The notes: generated from the letters alone by a model not told the origin. Counted from the stretch's first letter, positions 1 through 8,429 are shown. The stretch: DNA of 64,000 bases from Caulobacteraceae bacterium (GCA_030446805.1 JAUJMO010000002.1:215664-279663), one strand, 5' to 3'. Numbers and translations: made by a program.

Positions 1-359
1 GGCACCGAGCTGTCCACCTCCTTGATCCGGCCCTTCATCTCTTCGAACAGCTTGGCCTGGAGCGGCTCGGTGCTCTTCAGCTGGGCGGCGGTGTAGGCGT
101 TCTCGGCCTCGAGGTGTGTGCGGATGTCCGCGCGCAGCACCTTGGGGTCGCGCATGACCTTCTGCCAGTTGTCGTCCTTCATCCAGGCGTAGTCGTCCGT
201 GCGCACTCGTCCCAGTTGTTCCATGCGCTTCGGCCGCTTGGGCGCGACCGGAGGCCTGAGCCCGGCGGGCCGGGCTTTGCCCGCCGCCGATCGGGTCTGC
301 GCCAGGGCGGCGAGCGGAAGCAGGGCGGCGGCGGTCGCAAGGAGCAGGCGGCGGGTCAT
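1..359 (-). CDS. ptrB: Oligopeptidase B-type prolyl oligopeptidase, N-terminal part (cut by window edge)
   Basis: Only the first 119 or so codons are inside the window; the gene runs off the left edge. The translation starts MTRRLLLATAAALLPLAALA, a clear signal peptide, followed by a proline-rich linker. Next comes the block YAWMKDDNWQKVMRDP and then LRADIRTHLEAENAYTAAQ, which is the conserved start of the oligopeptidase B (S9A) propeller domain. The family cleaves short peptides after Arg or Lys. A signal peptide places this copy in the periplasm, as in many alphaproteobacteria. The catalytic domain is not visible, so activity cannot be judged. It is divergent from the neighbouring trypsin-like gene, with about 90 bp between the two starts. 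Confidence 0.85.
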   Translation of the reverse strand, partial: MTRRLLLATAAALLPLAALAQTRSAAGKARPAGLRPPVAPKRPKRMEQLGRVRTDDYAWMKDDNWQKVMRDPKVLRADIRTHLEAENAYTAAQLKSTEPLQAKLFEEMKGRIKEVDSSV

Positions 360-448
360 GTCGGGTTCTCGGGGCGGCGTCCCAGCTTTAGCGACTGGGG
401 TGCGCGGTGAACATAAGCTGGTCACCATCGCGCGTTTAGCTTCAGCTC

Positions 449-1342
449 ATGGACGCTGACTTCCCCGTCGAGCTCATCAACGCCACCGTCCAGATCGAAC
501 AGGACCTGGGCAACAACACCAAGACGGTGGGCACGGCCTTTCTAGTCTCCGCGCCCACGCCGGACGGGAGGCCGCGAACCGTGCTGGTCACAGCGGGCCA
601 CCTGTTCGAGCGCATGCCCAGGCCCGAGGTGCGCATCGGCTGGCGCCTGGGTTCGTCCGTAGGCGACTGGCGCTACGCGCCGGGGCCGTTGACCATTCGC
701 ACGCCCGGCCCGTCGCCGGTTGACGCCAACGCCTCGTCCAGCCCTGCGGCCGCGCCCATGATCTCCGCCTCCGAAGGCCGGCCGATCTGGGTGCGCCATC
801 CCAGCCAGGACATCGCCGCCATCGCCATCCAGGCCCCGCCGGAGTTCGCCAAGTCCGCCATCCCGCTGAACTGGCTGGCGGACGATCGCACCTTCACGCG
901 TTACGGCGTCCGGCCAGGGGACGAAATGATGGCTCTGGGCTTCCCCCGGGGCCTGTCCAGCAACCGGGCGGGCTTTCCCATCCTGCGCTGGGGACGGGTG
1001 GCCAGCTATCCCCTAAGCCCCGTGCAGAACTTCCCGACCTTTTTGCTGGATTTCCGCGTGTTCGACGGCAACTCCGGCGGGCCGGTTTTCATGGCCGACC
1101 CCGACCGTGGACGCGGGGAGGGGGCCGCCGCAGCCAAGGGCGGGCCCGGCGCCTATTTCATAGCCGGCGTGCTGACCAAACAGGTGGAAAGCCGCGGCGA
1201 CCGGCTGGAGATCGGCGTCGTGGTCCATGCCCGGCACGTGCGCGAAGCGATCGCCATGCTCGACCGGCCAGGGCCGGCGGGGCCCGCCCCCGTCAAGGCG
1301 GCGACGCCTGTAGGCACGCAACCCGACAAAGCGGGAGGTTGA
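449..1342 (+). CDS. Trypsin-like (S1 family) serine protease
   Basis: A 297-residue protein with the chymotrypsin-fold triad visible: His51 in VTAGH, Asp121 in HPSQDIAAIAI and Ser209 in FDGNSGGPVF. A Gly-Phe-Pro-Arg-Gly stretch (about 164-168) fits the usual strand before the specificity pocket. There is no obvious signal peptide and no PDZ domain, so it is shorter than DegP/HtrA proteins. It resembles the stand-alone trypsin-like peptidases of Caulobacterales, whose substrates are unknown. The C-terminal tail is low-complexity Ala/Pro/Gly. It is flanked by a divergent oligopeptidase gene and a convergent aldo/keto reductase gene, so it is probably monocistronic. Confidence 0.8.
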   Translation: MDADFPVELINATVQIEQDLGNNTKTVGTAFLVSAPTPDGRPRTVLVTAGHLFERMPRPEVRIGWRLGSSVGDWRYAPGPLTIRTPGPSPVDANASSSPAAAPMISASEGRPIWVRHPSQDIAAIAIQAPPEFAKSAIPLNWLADDRTFTRYGVRPGDEMMALGFPRGLSSNRAGFPILRWGRVASYPLSPVQNFPTFLLDFRVFDGNSGGPVFMADPDRGRGEGAAAAKGGPGAYFIAGVLTKQVESRGDRLEIGVVVHARHVREAIAMLDRPGPAGPAPVKAATPVGTQPDKAGG

Positions 1343-1411
1343 AACACCGTCCTTGCCCCGAGCTCGCTCTCGCGGGGGAGGGGAGGGAAAAAGACGATCG
1401 TCGTACAACGC

Positions 1412-2236
1412 CTACTCAGGGTCCCACTGGAAGGCGGGGTCGAGCCAGTCGCCGATGCGGCCCCCCGGCGAGCCCAGCGCCGAAATCCGCTCCATTTCCG
1501 CCCCCGACAGTTCGAAATCGAACAGGTCGAAGTTCTCGCGCGCACGGTGTTCCTTGGTGGTGCGCGGGATGGCGATCACCCCCTGTTGGATCAGCCAGCG
1601 AAGCGTGACCTGGCCCGCCGTCTTGCCGTGCGCCTGGGCGACGGCGGCGAGCGTCGGATCATCGACAACCTTGCCCTGCGCAAGCGGCGACCAAGCGGTC
1701 AGACTCGATCCCAGCCGCCTGGCGGTGTCCAGCAGCCGGCGCTGAGTCAGGAAGGGATGGTACTCCACCTGATTGGTGACGATGGGGGCCTCGGACAGTC
1801 CCTGCGCCTCCTCCATCTGTGCGGAGTTGAAGTTGGACAGGCCGATGTTGCGGGCGAAGCCGCGCGCCCGCGCGTCGTTCAGCGCGCGGATGGTTTCGGC
1901 CACGGGCGGCTGCGGCTTGGGCCAGTGCAGCAGCAAGAGGTCGGGCACGCGCCCAAGTCGCTCGACGCTGCCCTCCGCCGCGCGCTGCAGGTCGCCGTCC
2001 GCAAAGGCGTCCGTCCAGATCTTGGTGGTCAGGAACACCTCGCTCTCCGAGAGCCCGGCCGCGCGCAGGCCCGCCCCGACCTCCCGCTCGTTGCGATAGA
2101 TGTAGGCGGTGTCGATGTGGCGGTAGCCGATGGCCAGCGCCGCTTCCGTCATGCGCTGGGCGTCGGGTCCTTCCAGCTGCCAGGTGCCGAACCCGATCGC
2201 GGGAATCTCCGCCCCGCTCGCCTTGATCGTCTGCAT
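1412..2236 (-). CDS. Aldo/keto reductase (2,5-diketo-gluconate reductase-like)
   Basis: A 274-residue NADPH-dependent aldo/keto reductase. The family tetrad is present: Asp and Tyr in IDTAYIYRNE, Lys in LTTKIW and His in LLLHWPKP. The family signatures GIGLSNF-like (NIGLSNFNSAQ), NQVEYHPFL and IAIPRTTKEHRARENF are also visible; the last is the NADPH-binding C-terminal motif. Such enzymes reduce aldehydes, methylglyoxal or keto-sugars in the cytoplasm. The reading frame is open far upstream, but MQTIKASGAEIPAIGFGTWQ is the normal N-terminus and follows the peptidase stop by about 50 bp. It is therefore probably co-transcribed behind the S9 peptidase gene. Confidence 0.9.
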   Translation of the reverse strand: MQTIKASGAEIPAIGFGTWQLEGPDAQRMTEAALAIGYRHIDTAYIYRNEREVGAGLRAAGLSESEVFLTTKIWTDAFADGDLQRAAEGSVERLGRVPDLLLLHWPKPQPPVAETIRALNDARARGFARNIGLSNFNSAQMEEAQGLSEAPIVTNQVEYHPFLTQRRLLDTARRLGSSLTAWSPLAQGKVVDDPTLAAVAQAHGKTAGQVTLRWLIQQGVIAIPRTTKEHRARENFDLFDFELSGAEMERISALGSPGGRIGDWLDPAFQWDPE

Positions 2237-2283
2237 CAACGTCTCCCGCCCGGACTGACCGAGCGGGAGGAACGCGAAGACGC

Positions 2284-4326
2284 CTAGTTGGTGGCGGCGG
2301 TGCGCACGGGAAGCGCCTCTTTCAGTCCCGGCACGATCTCCGCTCCAACCGGAACCTGGGCCGTGGAGGCGTGTAGGGCCGCCCCGATCGATTCCGCGCG
2401 GCCGCCCAGGCAGGCCTGGAGGAAGTTCTCCGTGACCGCGTTGAAGGCGATGCTGTTCACCGGCCGGGCGAAGCCGTGGCCCTCGTCCGGGAACAGGACG
2501 TAGGTGACCGGGATGTTCTTGGCCTGCATGGCCGCCACGATCTGGTCGCTCTCCGACTTCTTCACGCGCGGGTCGTTGGCGCCATGACCGATCAGCAAAG
2601 GCTTCTTGATCGCGTCCAGCCTGTTGATGGGCGAGCGCGCCTGCATCAGCGCCAGCCCCTCGGGCTTGGAGGGGTCGCCCAGCGCCTTGCGCCACTGGCT
2701 GAGGCCCGAGGTCCAATAGGGCGGGAAGGTGTCATAGAGAGTCTTCAGGTTGGACGGCCCCACGATATCCACCCCGCAGGCGAAACGGTCGCGGGTGAAG
2801 GTCATGCCCACCAAGGTGGCGTAGCCGCCGTAGCTGCCGCCGGCGATGGCCACCTTGGCGGGGTCGGCCACGCCCCGCTTCACCGCCCAGTCGACCCCGT
2901 CGATCAGGTCGTCATGCATCTTGCCGGCCCACTCGCCGTCCGAGGCCCGCGTGAAGCTCTTCCCGAAGCCGGTCGAGCCCCGGTAGTTGACGCTCATCAC
3001 CGCATAGCCGCGGTTGGCCAGCCACTGGTGCCAGCTGTTGTAGCCGTAGGTGTCCCGGGCCCAGGGGCCGCCATGAACATAGAGCACGGTGGGCAGCGGC
3101 CTGTTCGGCCGACCGTCGCCGTCGGGGTCGGACCCGACCGGCAGGGTGACGTAGCTGACCAGGGTCTTGCCGTCCCGACTGCGGACCTCGACGGGGGTCA
3201 TGGCCGCCAGCGGCGCGCCTTCCAGCTCCGGCCGGCTCACGAACAGCTTGTGCAGCCGCTTGGCCGGACGGTCGTAAAGGTAGGTGGTTGCGGGGCCGGT
3301 CACCGGATCCACGGCCACCGTCCACTTGTCGTCTGCGCGTGAGCGGGAGGTGACGCTGATCTCGCCCCTCAGCTGGCTGCGCAGGAAGGCCAGGTCGCCG
3401 GCAACCGCCGCGCCGATCGGCGTCCATTCGGTCTTGAGGTAATTGACGGCGTAGGCCTGCGGCTCGTCCGTCCGCGGGTCGGTCATCAGGTTGGAGACGT
3501 CGGCCCGCTCGCTGGCCGCGATCACCCGGGAGCGGCCCGTGGCCATGTCCTGAGCCGTAACCGCCGCCTTGTCGCGACCGCGCGTGTCGATCCAGTAGAG
3601 GGTCTTGCCGTCGCGGCTGAAACCGGCCGGCCTGGTCGCATTGTCTTCAAAGGGAACGGTGGCGAACGGCGTGGCCTCCACCTTGCCGTCGGCGAAGCGG
3701 TAGAATTCCTGCGTGCCGTCGTCGCGGGTCTTGGAGGCGAGGCGCAAGGTCAGGCTCTCGTCGGCCAGCACGCCGCTGTAGCCCTCGTTCTGGAACACGG
3801 GGCGGAGCTGGCCCGTGGTCAGGTTCAGCTCATGGGTGTCGTGCCACTTGGGGTCGCGGTTGTTGACGCCCACCAGGATGCGGTCGGGCTTGTCGCGGCT
3901 GGTTTTGACGATCTGCACCCGCGTCTTTTCGAAGGGGGTCAGCGCTTTTTGCTCCCCGTTGCGGACGTCCACGCCATACAGCAGGAAGTTCTCGTCGCCG
4001 CCCTTGTCGTTGATGAACAGGATGCGGCTGGAGTCCTCCGCCCAGAAGTGCTGGCGAATGGGGCGCTGTTTCTCCGCCGTCAGCGGCCTGGCCTGGTCGG
4101 GGGTGGCGACCGGGGCCACCCAGACGTTGAGCACCCCGTCGCGCGGAGCGATGAAGGATATCCACTGGCCGTCCGGGCTGATCCGGCCGCCGGTGCGCGT
4201 GGGATTGCTGAAAAAGGCCGTGCGCTCGATCAGCCGCGGCTGACCCGCAGCCGGCCCGTTCTGAGCCGCAGCCACGGTGGTGAGCGAAGCGGCCGCGAGC
4301 AGGCCGGCGAGCAAGGCGGTGCGCAT
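2284..4326 (-). CDS. S9 family prolyl oligopeptidase-like peptidase
   Basis: A secreted serine peptidase of 680 residues from the start MRTALLAGLLAAASLTTVAAAQ, which gives a clean signal peptide. An upstream in-frame ATG would add 12 non-signal residues. Residues from about 30 to 370 look like the S9 beta-propeller (ISPDGQWISF repeats). The hydrolase domain carries Ser498 in GGSYGGYATL, Asp585 in GANDPRV and His617 in DEGHGFARP. The family acts as periplasmic di/tripeptidyl or acylaminoacyl peptidase. The 5' leader contains an inverted repeat CCCC-N7-GGGG that overlaps the probable ribosome-binding site GGGGAT, so start-site occlusion is possible. Directly upstream lies copy 1 of the 191-bp repeat. 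Confidence 0.9.
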   Translation of the reverse strand: MRTALLAGLLAAASLTTVAAAQNGPAAGQPRLIERTAFFSNPTRTGGRISPDGQWISFIAPRDGVLNVWVAPVATPDQARPLTAEKQRPIRQHFWAEDSSRILFINDKGGDENFLLYGVDVRNGEQKALTPFEKTRVQIVKTSRDKPDRILVGVNNRDPKWHDTHELNLTTGQLRPVFQNEGYSGVLADESLTLRLASKTRDDGTQEFYRFADGKVEATPFATVPFEDNATRPAGFSRDGKTLYWIDTRGRDKAAVTAQDMATGRSRVIAASERADVSNLMTDPRTDEPQAYAVNYLKTEWTPIGAAVAGDLAFLRSQLRGEISVTSRSRADDKWTVAVDPVTGPATTYLYDRPAKRLHKLFVSRPELEGAPLAAMTPVEVRSRDGKTLVSYVTLPVGSDPDGDGRPNRPLPTVLYVHGGPWARDTYGYNSWHQWLANRGYAVMSVNYRGSTGFGKSFTRASDGEWAGKMHDDLIDGVDWAVKRGVADPAKVAIAGGSYGGYATLVGMTFTRDRFACGVDIVGPSNLKTLYDTFPPYWTSGLSQWRKALGDPSKPEGLALMQARSPINRLDAIKKPLLIGHGANDPRVKKSESDQIVAAMQAKNIPVTYVLFPDEGHGFARPVNSIAFNAVTENFLQACLGGRAESIGAALHASTAQVPVGAEIVPGLKEALPVRTAATN

Positions 4327-4348
4327 GATGGATCCCCGAACACCGGGG

Positions 4349-4539
4349 GATTGAACACACACGAAGCGCGGCCGTAAAGTTACCGATCAGTAAGCCAGCG
4401 CCAGCCCGTCCTTGCGCGCCTCGCTGGCCGCCGCATAGGCCTCAGGCCCCCGCAGGATGGCCTGATAGCCGCCGAAGCCGCCGTCCGGCTCGCCCAGCTT
4501 CCAACCCAGGGCCGTCAGCCCGCGCCGCGCCGCGTCCGG
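4349..4539. repeat. 191-bp perfect direct repeat, copy 1
   Basis: Every base from here matches the second copy 1,488 bp to the right, in the same orientation, with no mismatch that I can find. The match begins at GATTGAACAC and ends at GCGTCCGG; the next bases differ on both sides. The repeat contains the last 51 codons of the gamma-glutamyltransferase gene, its TGA stop and 38 bp of downstream sequence. It lies directly upstream of the S9 peptidase leader. The two copies bracket a 1,297-bp segment carrying a permease fragment and a CPBP protease gene. This layout fits single-crossover integration of a circle or a duplicative insertion. Confidence 0.95.
4387..4539 (-). pseudogene. Duplicated 3' end of gamma-glutamyltransferase gene (fragment)
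   Basis: This stretch encodes the last 51 residues of the neighbouring gamma-glutamyltransferase (ending EARKDGLALAY) in the same frame and with the same TGA, but has no 5' part. Its upstream edge joins foreign sequence abruptly after GCGTCCGG. It is a by-product of the 191-bp duplication and should not make a product. Complete identity with the functional copy shows either that the duplication is recent or that gene conversion keeps the copies alike. Confidence 0.85.
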
Positions 4540-4739
4540 AACGCTGCCAGTCAGGATCATCACACTCGACCCGAGTCGCCGCCTGTGCCTTGCTGCCCGG
4601 GCTCCAGGTCCCGCCGCCCCCGCTGGCCTGGATTGTTCTGTCCGTCACCATTAGCGTGCTGATCGGCTTCAATGCGGGTGTGGCCCCGGCGGTTCGCGCG
4701 GCCGATCTCGAAGTGATCGAAGCGCTCCGCGCCGAGTAG
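4540..4739 (+). pseudogene. C-terminal remnant of a MacB/FtsX-type ABC transporter permease
   Basis: Read on the plus strand in the frame ending at the TAG at 4737, this segment ends AAVRAADLEVIEALRAE-like (actual text AVRAADLEVIEALRAE). It is preceded by a hydrophobic stretch AWIVLSVTISVLIGFNAGVA. This matches the C-terminus of MacB/FtsX permeases: a last membrane helix, then a P-A-x-R-A-A-x-L-x-P-I-E-A-L-R motif. Only about 50 residues remain and no start is present. The left border is exactly the end of the 191-bp repeat, so the fragment arrived with the inserted DNA. The family assignment rests on the C-terminal motif alone. Confidence 0.55.
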
Positions 4740-4827
4740 CTGGGTCACGCAGCTGGGGAACTGAGGACAGGAGCGGTCCAGGCGCAGCCATGTTAGGCAA
4801 GTGGGACGCCCGGCGGCGAAGACCACC

Positions 4828-5607
4828 ATGACTGATCGAGATCTCCGAGTAGCAGCGCTGCTCACCGCCCTGTGCCTGGTCGGGGTCGGCGCCGTGCTGC
4901 CTTTGGCTCTGGCCATCATGGACACCATGCCACCCTTGGCTGTCGCTCCTGGCCCGCGATTGCTGGTCTTGCTACCTTTCGCCTTTGGCCAAGCCTTGAT
5001 CCTGTTCGGAGTGGCCAGCTTCGCTGGCGTCGCGCTGGCCTCGCGCCTGCAGTTGCGCTGCCCGATCATGGACTGCGTAGTCGCCGCTCGTCGTCCGCCA
5101 TCCGGCGTTTGGCGGCGTCTGCTCTTCGCGGCGGCGCTGGGCGCGGCATTAGGCCTGACCCTAGCCCTCCTTGACCGCTCAATCTTCAGGGAGGCGGCCG
5201 CGGTCAGCAGCCAGGGTACGGAGAACATCACCCTATTGACCCGTCTGGTAGCCGGGATGGTCTACGGCGGCATCAACGAGGAGGTGCTGATGCGCCTGTT
5301 CCTAGTGAGCCTCGTCGCTTGGACGCTAACCAGAGGCTGGCGTCGTGGCCCCCTGCAACCGCCCGGGCGGGCGGTCATGAGTGCTTCGATCGTTCTAGTG
5401 GCCCTCCTGTTCGGCGTTGGCCACTTGCCGGCGGCCTCGGCTATGGGCGGCTTGACTCCAGGCGTTGTCACGCGCGTGGTGGTGTTAAACGGCCTTGGAG
5501 GGGTCGTCTTCGGGTGGCTGTTTTGGCGTCGTGGCTTGGAGTCTGCGATGATCGCGCATGCACTGGCCCACGTCCCCCTGCAGCTGCTCGCGGTGGTCTC
5601 GGGCTAA
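4828..5607 (+). CDS. CPBP family intramembrane glutamic endopeptidase
   Basis: A polytopic membrane protein of about 259 residues with all three CPBP/Abi (CAAX-prenyl-protease-like) motifs: EEVLMR (Glu pair and Arg), FGVGH (His) and IAHALAH near the C-terminus (His). Six or more hydrophobic segments are visible. The family covers Rce1-like intramembrane proteases; in bacteria these often act in bacteriocin immunity or processing, or have unknown roles. I chose the ATG at MTDRDLRVAAL; a GTG nine codons upstream is also open. The gene lies wholly inside the segment bracketed by the 191-bp repeats, behind a broken ABC-permease end. By eye its codon use is less GC-extreme than its neighbours, so transfer or translocation is likely. 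Confidence 0.8.
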   Translation: MTDRDLRVAALLTALCLVGVGAVLPLALAIMDTMPPLAVAPGPRLLVLLPFAFGQALILFGVASFAGVALASRLQLRCPIMDCVVAARRPPSGVWRRLLFAAALGAALGLTLALLDRSIFREAAAVSSQGTENITLLTRLVAGMVYGGINEEVLMRLFLVSLVAWTLTRGWRRGPLQPPGRAVMSASIVLVALLFGVGHLPAASAMGGLTPGVVTRVVVLNGLGGVVFGWLFWRRGLESAMIAHALAHVPLQLLAVVSG

Positions 5608-5836
5608 CCTCGTGGTTCGAGCTTGCGACGAGCCTCACTAGACCTCTGGCTGCCGACGATTCGACTGCTCAGAGGCTCCGTTTACCCTGAACGCTGCCCA
5701 GTAGCGCCACGCAGAGCGGTCGGTCCTAGCGTCCGCTTTATGAACGGACAGGAGCTCGCAACCGAATTGCTGCGCAGAAGCCACCGTCGTTGGTCAGCCG
5801 CACAAAGCTGAAAGGCCCCGAGTGCGACAGCGAGGT

Positions 5837-6027
5837 GATTGAACACACACGAAGCGCGGCCGTAAAGTTACCGATCAGTAAGCCAGCGCCAGCCCGTCCT
5901 TGCGCGCCTCGCTGGCCGCCGCATAGGCCTCAGGCCCCCGCAGGATGGCCTGATAGCCGCCGAAGCCGCCGTCCGGCTCGCCCAGCTTCCAACCCAGGGC
6001 CGTCAGCCCGCGCCGCGCCGCGTCCGG
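5837..6027. repeat. 191-bp perfect direct repeat, copy 2 (in ggt 3' end)
   Basis: This is the native-looking copy of the repeat, because the ggt coding sequence continues from it without a break. It includes the ggt stop codon and 38 bp of 3' flank. The left junction (CGAGGT|GATTGAACAC) joins the inserted segment, and the right end continues into ggt codons. See copy 1 for its relation to the insertion. Confidence 0.95.
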
Positions 6028-7698
6028 CACCCCGGACTCCAGCCGCAGCACGCCCGCGCCCTCCGCCGGAGCGCCCGTGGGCTCCGGGCTTCCCTCGTGC
6101 TGCCACCGCGGCGCGTCGCCGGCGGCCTGCAGGTCCAGCCCGTAGTCGACCATGTTGATGATGATCTGCGCCTGTCCCTGCGGCTGCATGCCTCCGCCCA
6201 TGACGCCGAAGGACAGCCAGGGCTTGCCGCCCCGGGTGGCGAACCCCGGGATGATGGTCTGGAACGGGCGCTTGCCCGGCGCATAAAGGTTGGGGTGCCC
6301 GTCGGTCAGGGCGAACAGCTCGCCCCGGTCCTGGAACATGAAGCCCAGCCGGTCCGGCACCAGCCCCGAGCCCATGCCCCGATAGTTGGACTGGATCAGG
6401 CTCACCATCATGCCGTCGCGGTCGGCCACGGTGAAATAGGTCGTGTCCCCTTGCGCGGGGGCCTGGCCGGGACGCAAGCCCGTGTTGATGCGGTCCGGCC
6501 GGACTAGGCGCGCCCGTTCCTGAGCGTAGGCCTTGCTGTTCAGCCACTCCAGCGGGATGCGCCCGAACGCCGGGTCGGCGAAATACCGCGCCCGGTCCTC
6601 GAAGGCGATCCGTTTGGCTTCCGCCTGGTGGTGGATGGAGGCGGCGGAGAGGAAGCCCATCCGCTTCAGGTCGAACTGCTCGGCGATGCTCAGCAGCTGC
6701 AGCGTCGACAGGCCCTGGCTGTTGGGCGGCAGGCCGTAGGCCTCCACCTCGCCGCGGTAGCTGGTCCGCAGCGGCTCCACCCACTCCGAGCGGTGCGCGG
6801 CCAGGTCGGCCCGCGTCATCCAGCCCCCGATCCGACGGAAGTAGCGCTCGATCGTCTCCGCGATCGGCCCTTGGTAGAAGGCGTCGCGCCCGCCGGCCGC
6901 GATCAGCCGGTAGGTCCGCGCCAGGTCCGGATTCTTGAACACCTGCCCTTCGGCCGCCGTGCGCCCGCCCGGCGCATAGGTGGCCCGCGCATTCTCCAGC
7001 TCCTCAATGGGCACGCCGGCCGAGCCGAAGCGGGCGAAGTTGCGTTCCAGGTAGTAGGCGATGGTCTGGGGCACGGGCACGCCCTGTTCGGCCAGGGCGG
7101 CGGCGGGCTCGATCACCTCCTTCCAGGGCAAACGGCCGTAGCGGGCGTGCATCTCGGCCCAGCCGTCCACGCAGCCCGGCACGGAAACGGAGATCGCCCC
7201 GAAGGACGGGATGGCCCCTTTCTTCGCCCGACTCCGGACCGTCGCCAGGGAGAGCCCGCGCGGCGAGCGTCCGGAGGCGTTCAGCCCCACGACCTTGCCC
7301 AGCTTCGGATCCCACAGCATGGCGAACAGGTCGCCGCCGATGCCGCAGCCCGTGGGCTCCAGGAAGCCTAGCGCCGCATTGGCCGCGATGGCCGCGTCCA
7401 CCGCCGAGCCGCCCCGCCGCAGGATGTCGATGGCCAGCATGGTGGCCGTGGGATGGGCGGTGGCCGCCGCCCCGCTCACGCCCCAGACGGAGGAGCGGCT
7501 GGCCCAGGGCGCGCCGGAAACCCGGTCGCCGGAGCGGATCTCCGGATGGCGCACCGGGTCAGGGGAGGCGGCCGGCTGCGCGCGCGCGGGCGCGTCGTCG
7601 GTGACCGGGCGGGTGTTCCGCTCCTTGGATTGCTGGGCGGCCGCAGCGGTTGCGGCGGCGGTGGCGGGAAGGGCGGCGAGAAAGGAACGGCGGCGCAT
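5875..7698 (-). CDS. ggt: Gamma-glutamyltransferase
   Basis: A 607-residue Ntn-hydrolase precursor that would transfer or hydrolyse gamma-glutamyl groups of glutathione in the periplasm. The export signal MRRRSFLAALPATAAATAAA contains a twin-arginine-like RRxFL motif. The small-subunit nucleophile Thr419 lies in GDTTYFTVAD, just where autocleavage is expected. SNYRGMGSG and the large-subunit block GCGIGGDLFAML also fit the family. Length is normal. Its last 51 codons lie in the 191-bp direct repeat, so a second truncated 3' end exists 1.5 kb away. The original downstream neighbour was probably the S9 peptidase gene, before the CPBP segment was inserted. Confidence 0.92.
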   Translation of the reverse strand: MRRRSFLAALPATAAATAAAAQQSKERNTRPVTDDAPARAQPAASPDPVRHPEIRSGDRVSGAPWASRSSVWGVSGAAATAHPTATMLAIDILRRGGSAVDAAIAANAALGFLEPTGCGIGGDLFAMLWDPKLGKVVGLNASGRSPRGLSLATVRSRAKKGAIPSFGAISVSVPGCVDGWAEMHARYGRLPWKEVIEPAAALAEQGVPVPQTIAYYLERNFARFGSAGVPIEELENARATYAPGGRTAAEGQVFKNPDLARTYRLIAAGGRDAFYQGPIAETIERYFRRIGGWMTRADLAAHRSEWVEPLRTSYRGEVEAYGLPPNSQGLSTLQLLSIAEQFDLKRMGFLSAASIHHQAEAKRIAFEDRARYFADPAFGRIPLEWLNSKAYAQERARLVRPDRINTGLRPGQAPAQGDTTYFTVADRDGMMVSLIQSNYRGMGSGLVPDRLGFMFQDRGELFALTDGHPNLYAPGKRPFQTIIPGFATRGGKPWLSFGVMGGGMQPQGQAQIIINMVDYGLDLQAAGDAPRWQHEGSPEPTGAPAEGAGVLRLESGVPDAARRGLTALGWKLGEPDGGFGGYQAILRGPEAYAAASEARKDGLALAY

Positions 7699-7740
7699 GA
7701 GGCAGGCTAGCCACAGCTCTCGCAGCTTGTCGACCGCGAC

Positions 7741-7818
7741 ATCCTCACCCGCCCAGCGGGAGAGGCGGCGGGAGGCCCCCATCCTCACCCGCCCAGCGGG
7801 AGAGGCGGCGGGAGGCCC
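7741..7818. repeat. Two tandem copies of a 40-bp unit
   Basis: Two adjacent copies of a unit starting ATCCTCACCCGCCCAGCGGG lie in the 209-bp gap upstream of ggt. They are identical except at the final two bases of the second copy. Each unit contains the self-complementary core CCCGCC...GGCGGG, so the RNA could form a hairpin per copy. This may be a small dispersed intergenic element that has duplicated; I see no coding role. Confidence 0.9.
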
Positions 7819-7907
7819 GACGTCCCCGCCAGCCTCCTCGTCGTGAGCGGCCAAGCCGCGCCGGAGCCCGCCGTCCACCACCGTGAACGGGGGAGGATGG
7901 CGCGGCG

Positions 7908-8429
7908 TCACACCTCCGGGGGCACCCGCAGCACCTGGCCCGGATAGATCTTGTCCGGGTCCGACAGCATCGGCTTGTTTGCTTCGAAAATCTGCATGTA
8001 TTTGCTGGCTTCGCCGTAGAGCTGCTTGCTGATCTTGCTCAAGGTGTCGCCTGACTGCACCGTATAGAAGCGGGTCTCCTCGGGCGCCGGGGTGCGCGGC
8101 TGGGCCTGGGCCTGGGCGGGCGCGGCGGTCTGCTGCGCCGTCGTGGCGGCCGGCGCCAAGCGAGGCTGCAGCACCTGAATGCTTTCCTGCACCTTCTCCA
8201 CGCCCTTGGTGTTGCCCACGATCAGGATGGCCTTTTCGCGTTCGGCGTTGTTGTCGGCGATCCCGCCGATCTGCACCGTGCCGTCGTTGACGCTGAGCTG
8301 CAGATTCTGCAGCGTCACGCCCTTGCCCAGCAGCGCCTTCTTCAGATCGTCGGCGCTGGGATCGTCGCCCCCGGTCACGGCGTTGCGAATGCTCTCGCCA
8401 AGGTTCCGCGTGAAGTTGAACAATCCCAT
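7908..8429 (-). CDS. lysM: BON and LysM domain protein (Kbp/LysM type)
   Basis: A 173-residue protein with the order seen in E. coli YgaU/Kbp. A short N-terminus MGLFNFTRNLGESI is followed by a BON domain (about 40-90, LSVNDGTVQIGGIADNNAERE). An Ala/Pro/Gln-rich linker leads to a C-terminal LysM domain starting FYTVQSGDTLSKISKQLYG. Kbp binds K+ and helps under osmotic stress; LysM binds peptidoglycan or N-acetylglucosamine polymers. There is no signal peptide, as in E. coli Kbp. It is divergent from the NAD-dependent epimerase gene, with about 50 bp between starts. The domain calls are firm; the potassium role is by homology only. Confidence 0.88.
   Translation of the reverse strand: MGLFNFTRNLGESIRNAVTGGDDPSADDLKKALLGKGVTLQNLQLSVNDGTVQIGGIADNNAEREKAILIVGNTKGVEKVQESIQVLQPRLAPAATTAQQTAAPAQAQAQPRTPAPEETRFYTVQSGDTLSKISKQLYGEASKYMQIFEANKPMLSDPDKIYPGQVLRVPPEV

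Noticed and set aside
2237-2716. N-terminal extension of the aldo/keto reductase up to 160 residues
   Set aside because: The extension overlaps the S9 peptidase gene on the same strand in another frame and has no family match; the enzyme N-terminus is normal at MQTIKASG.
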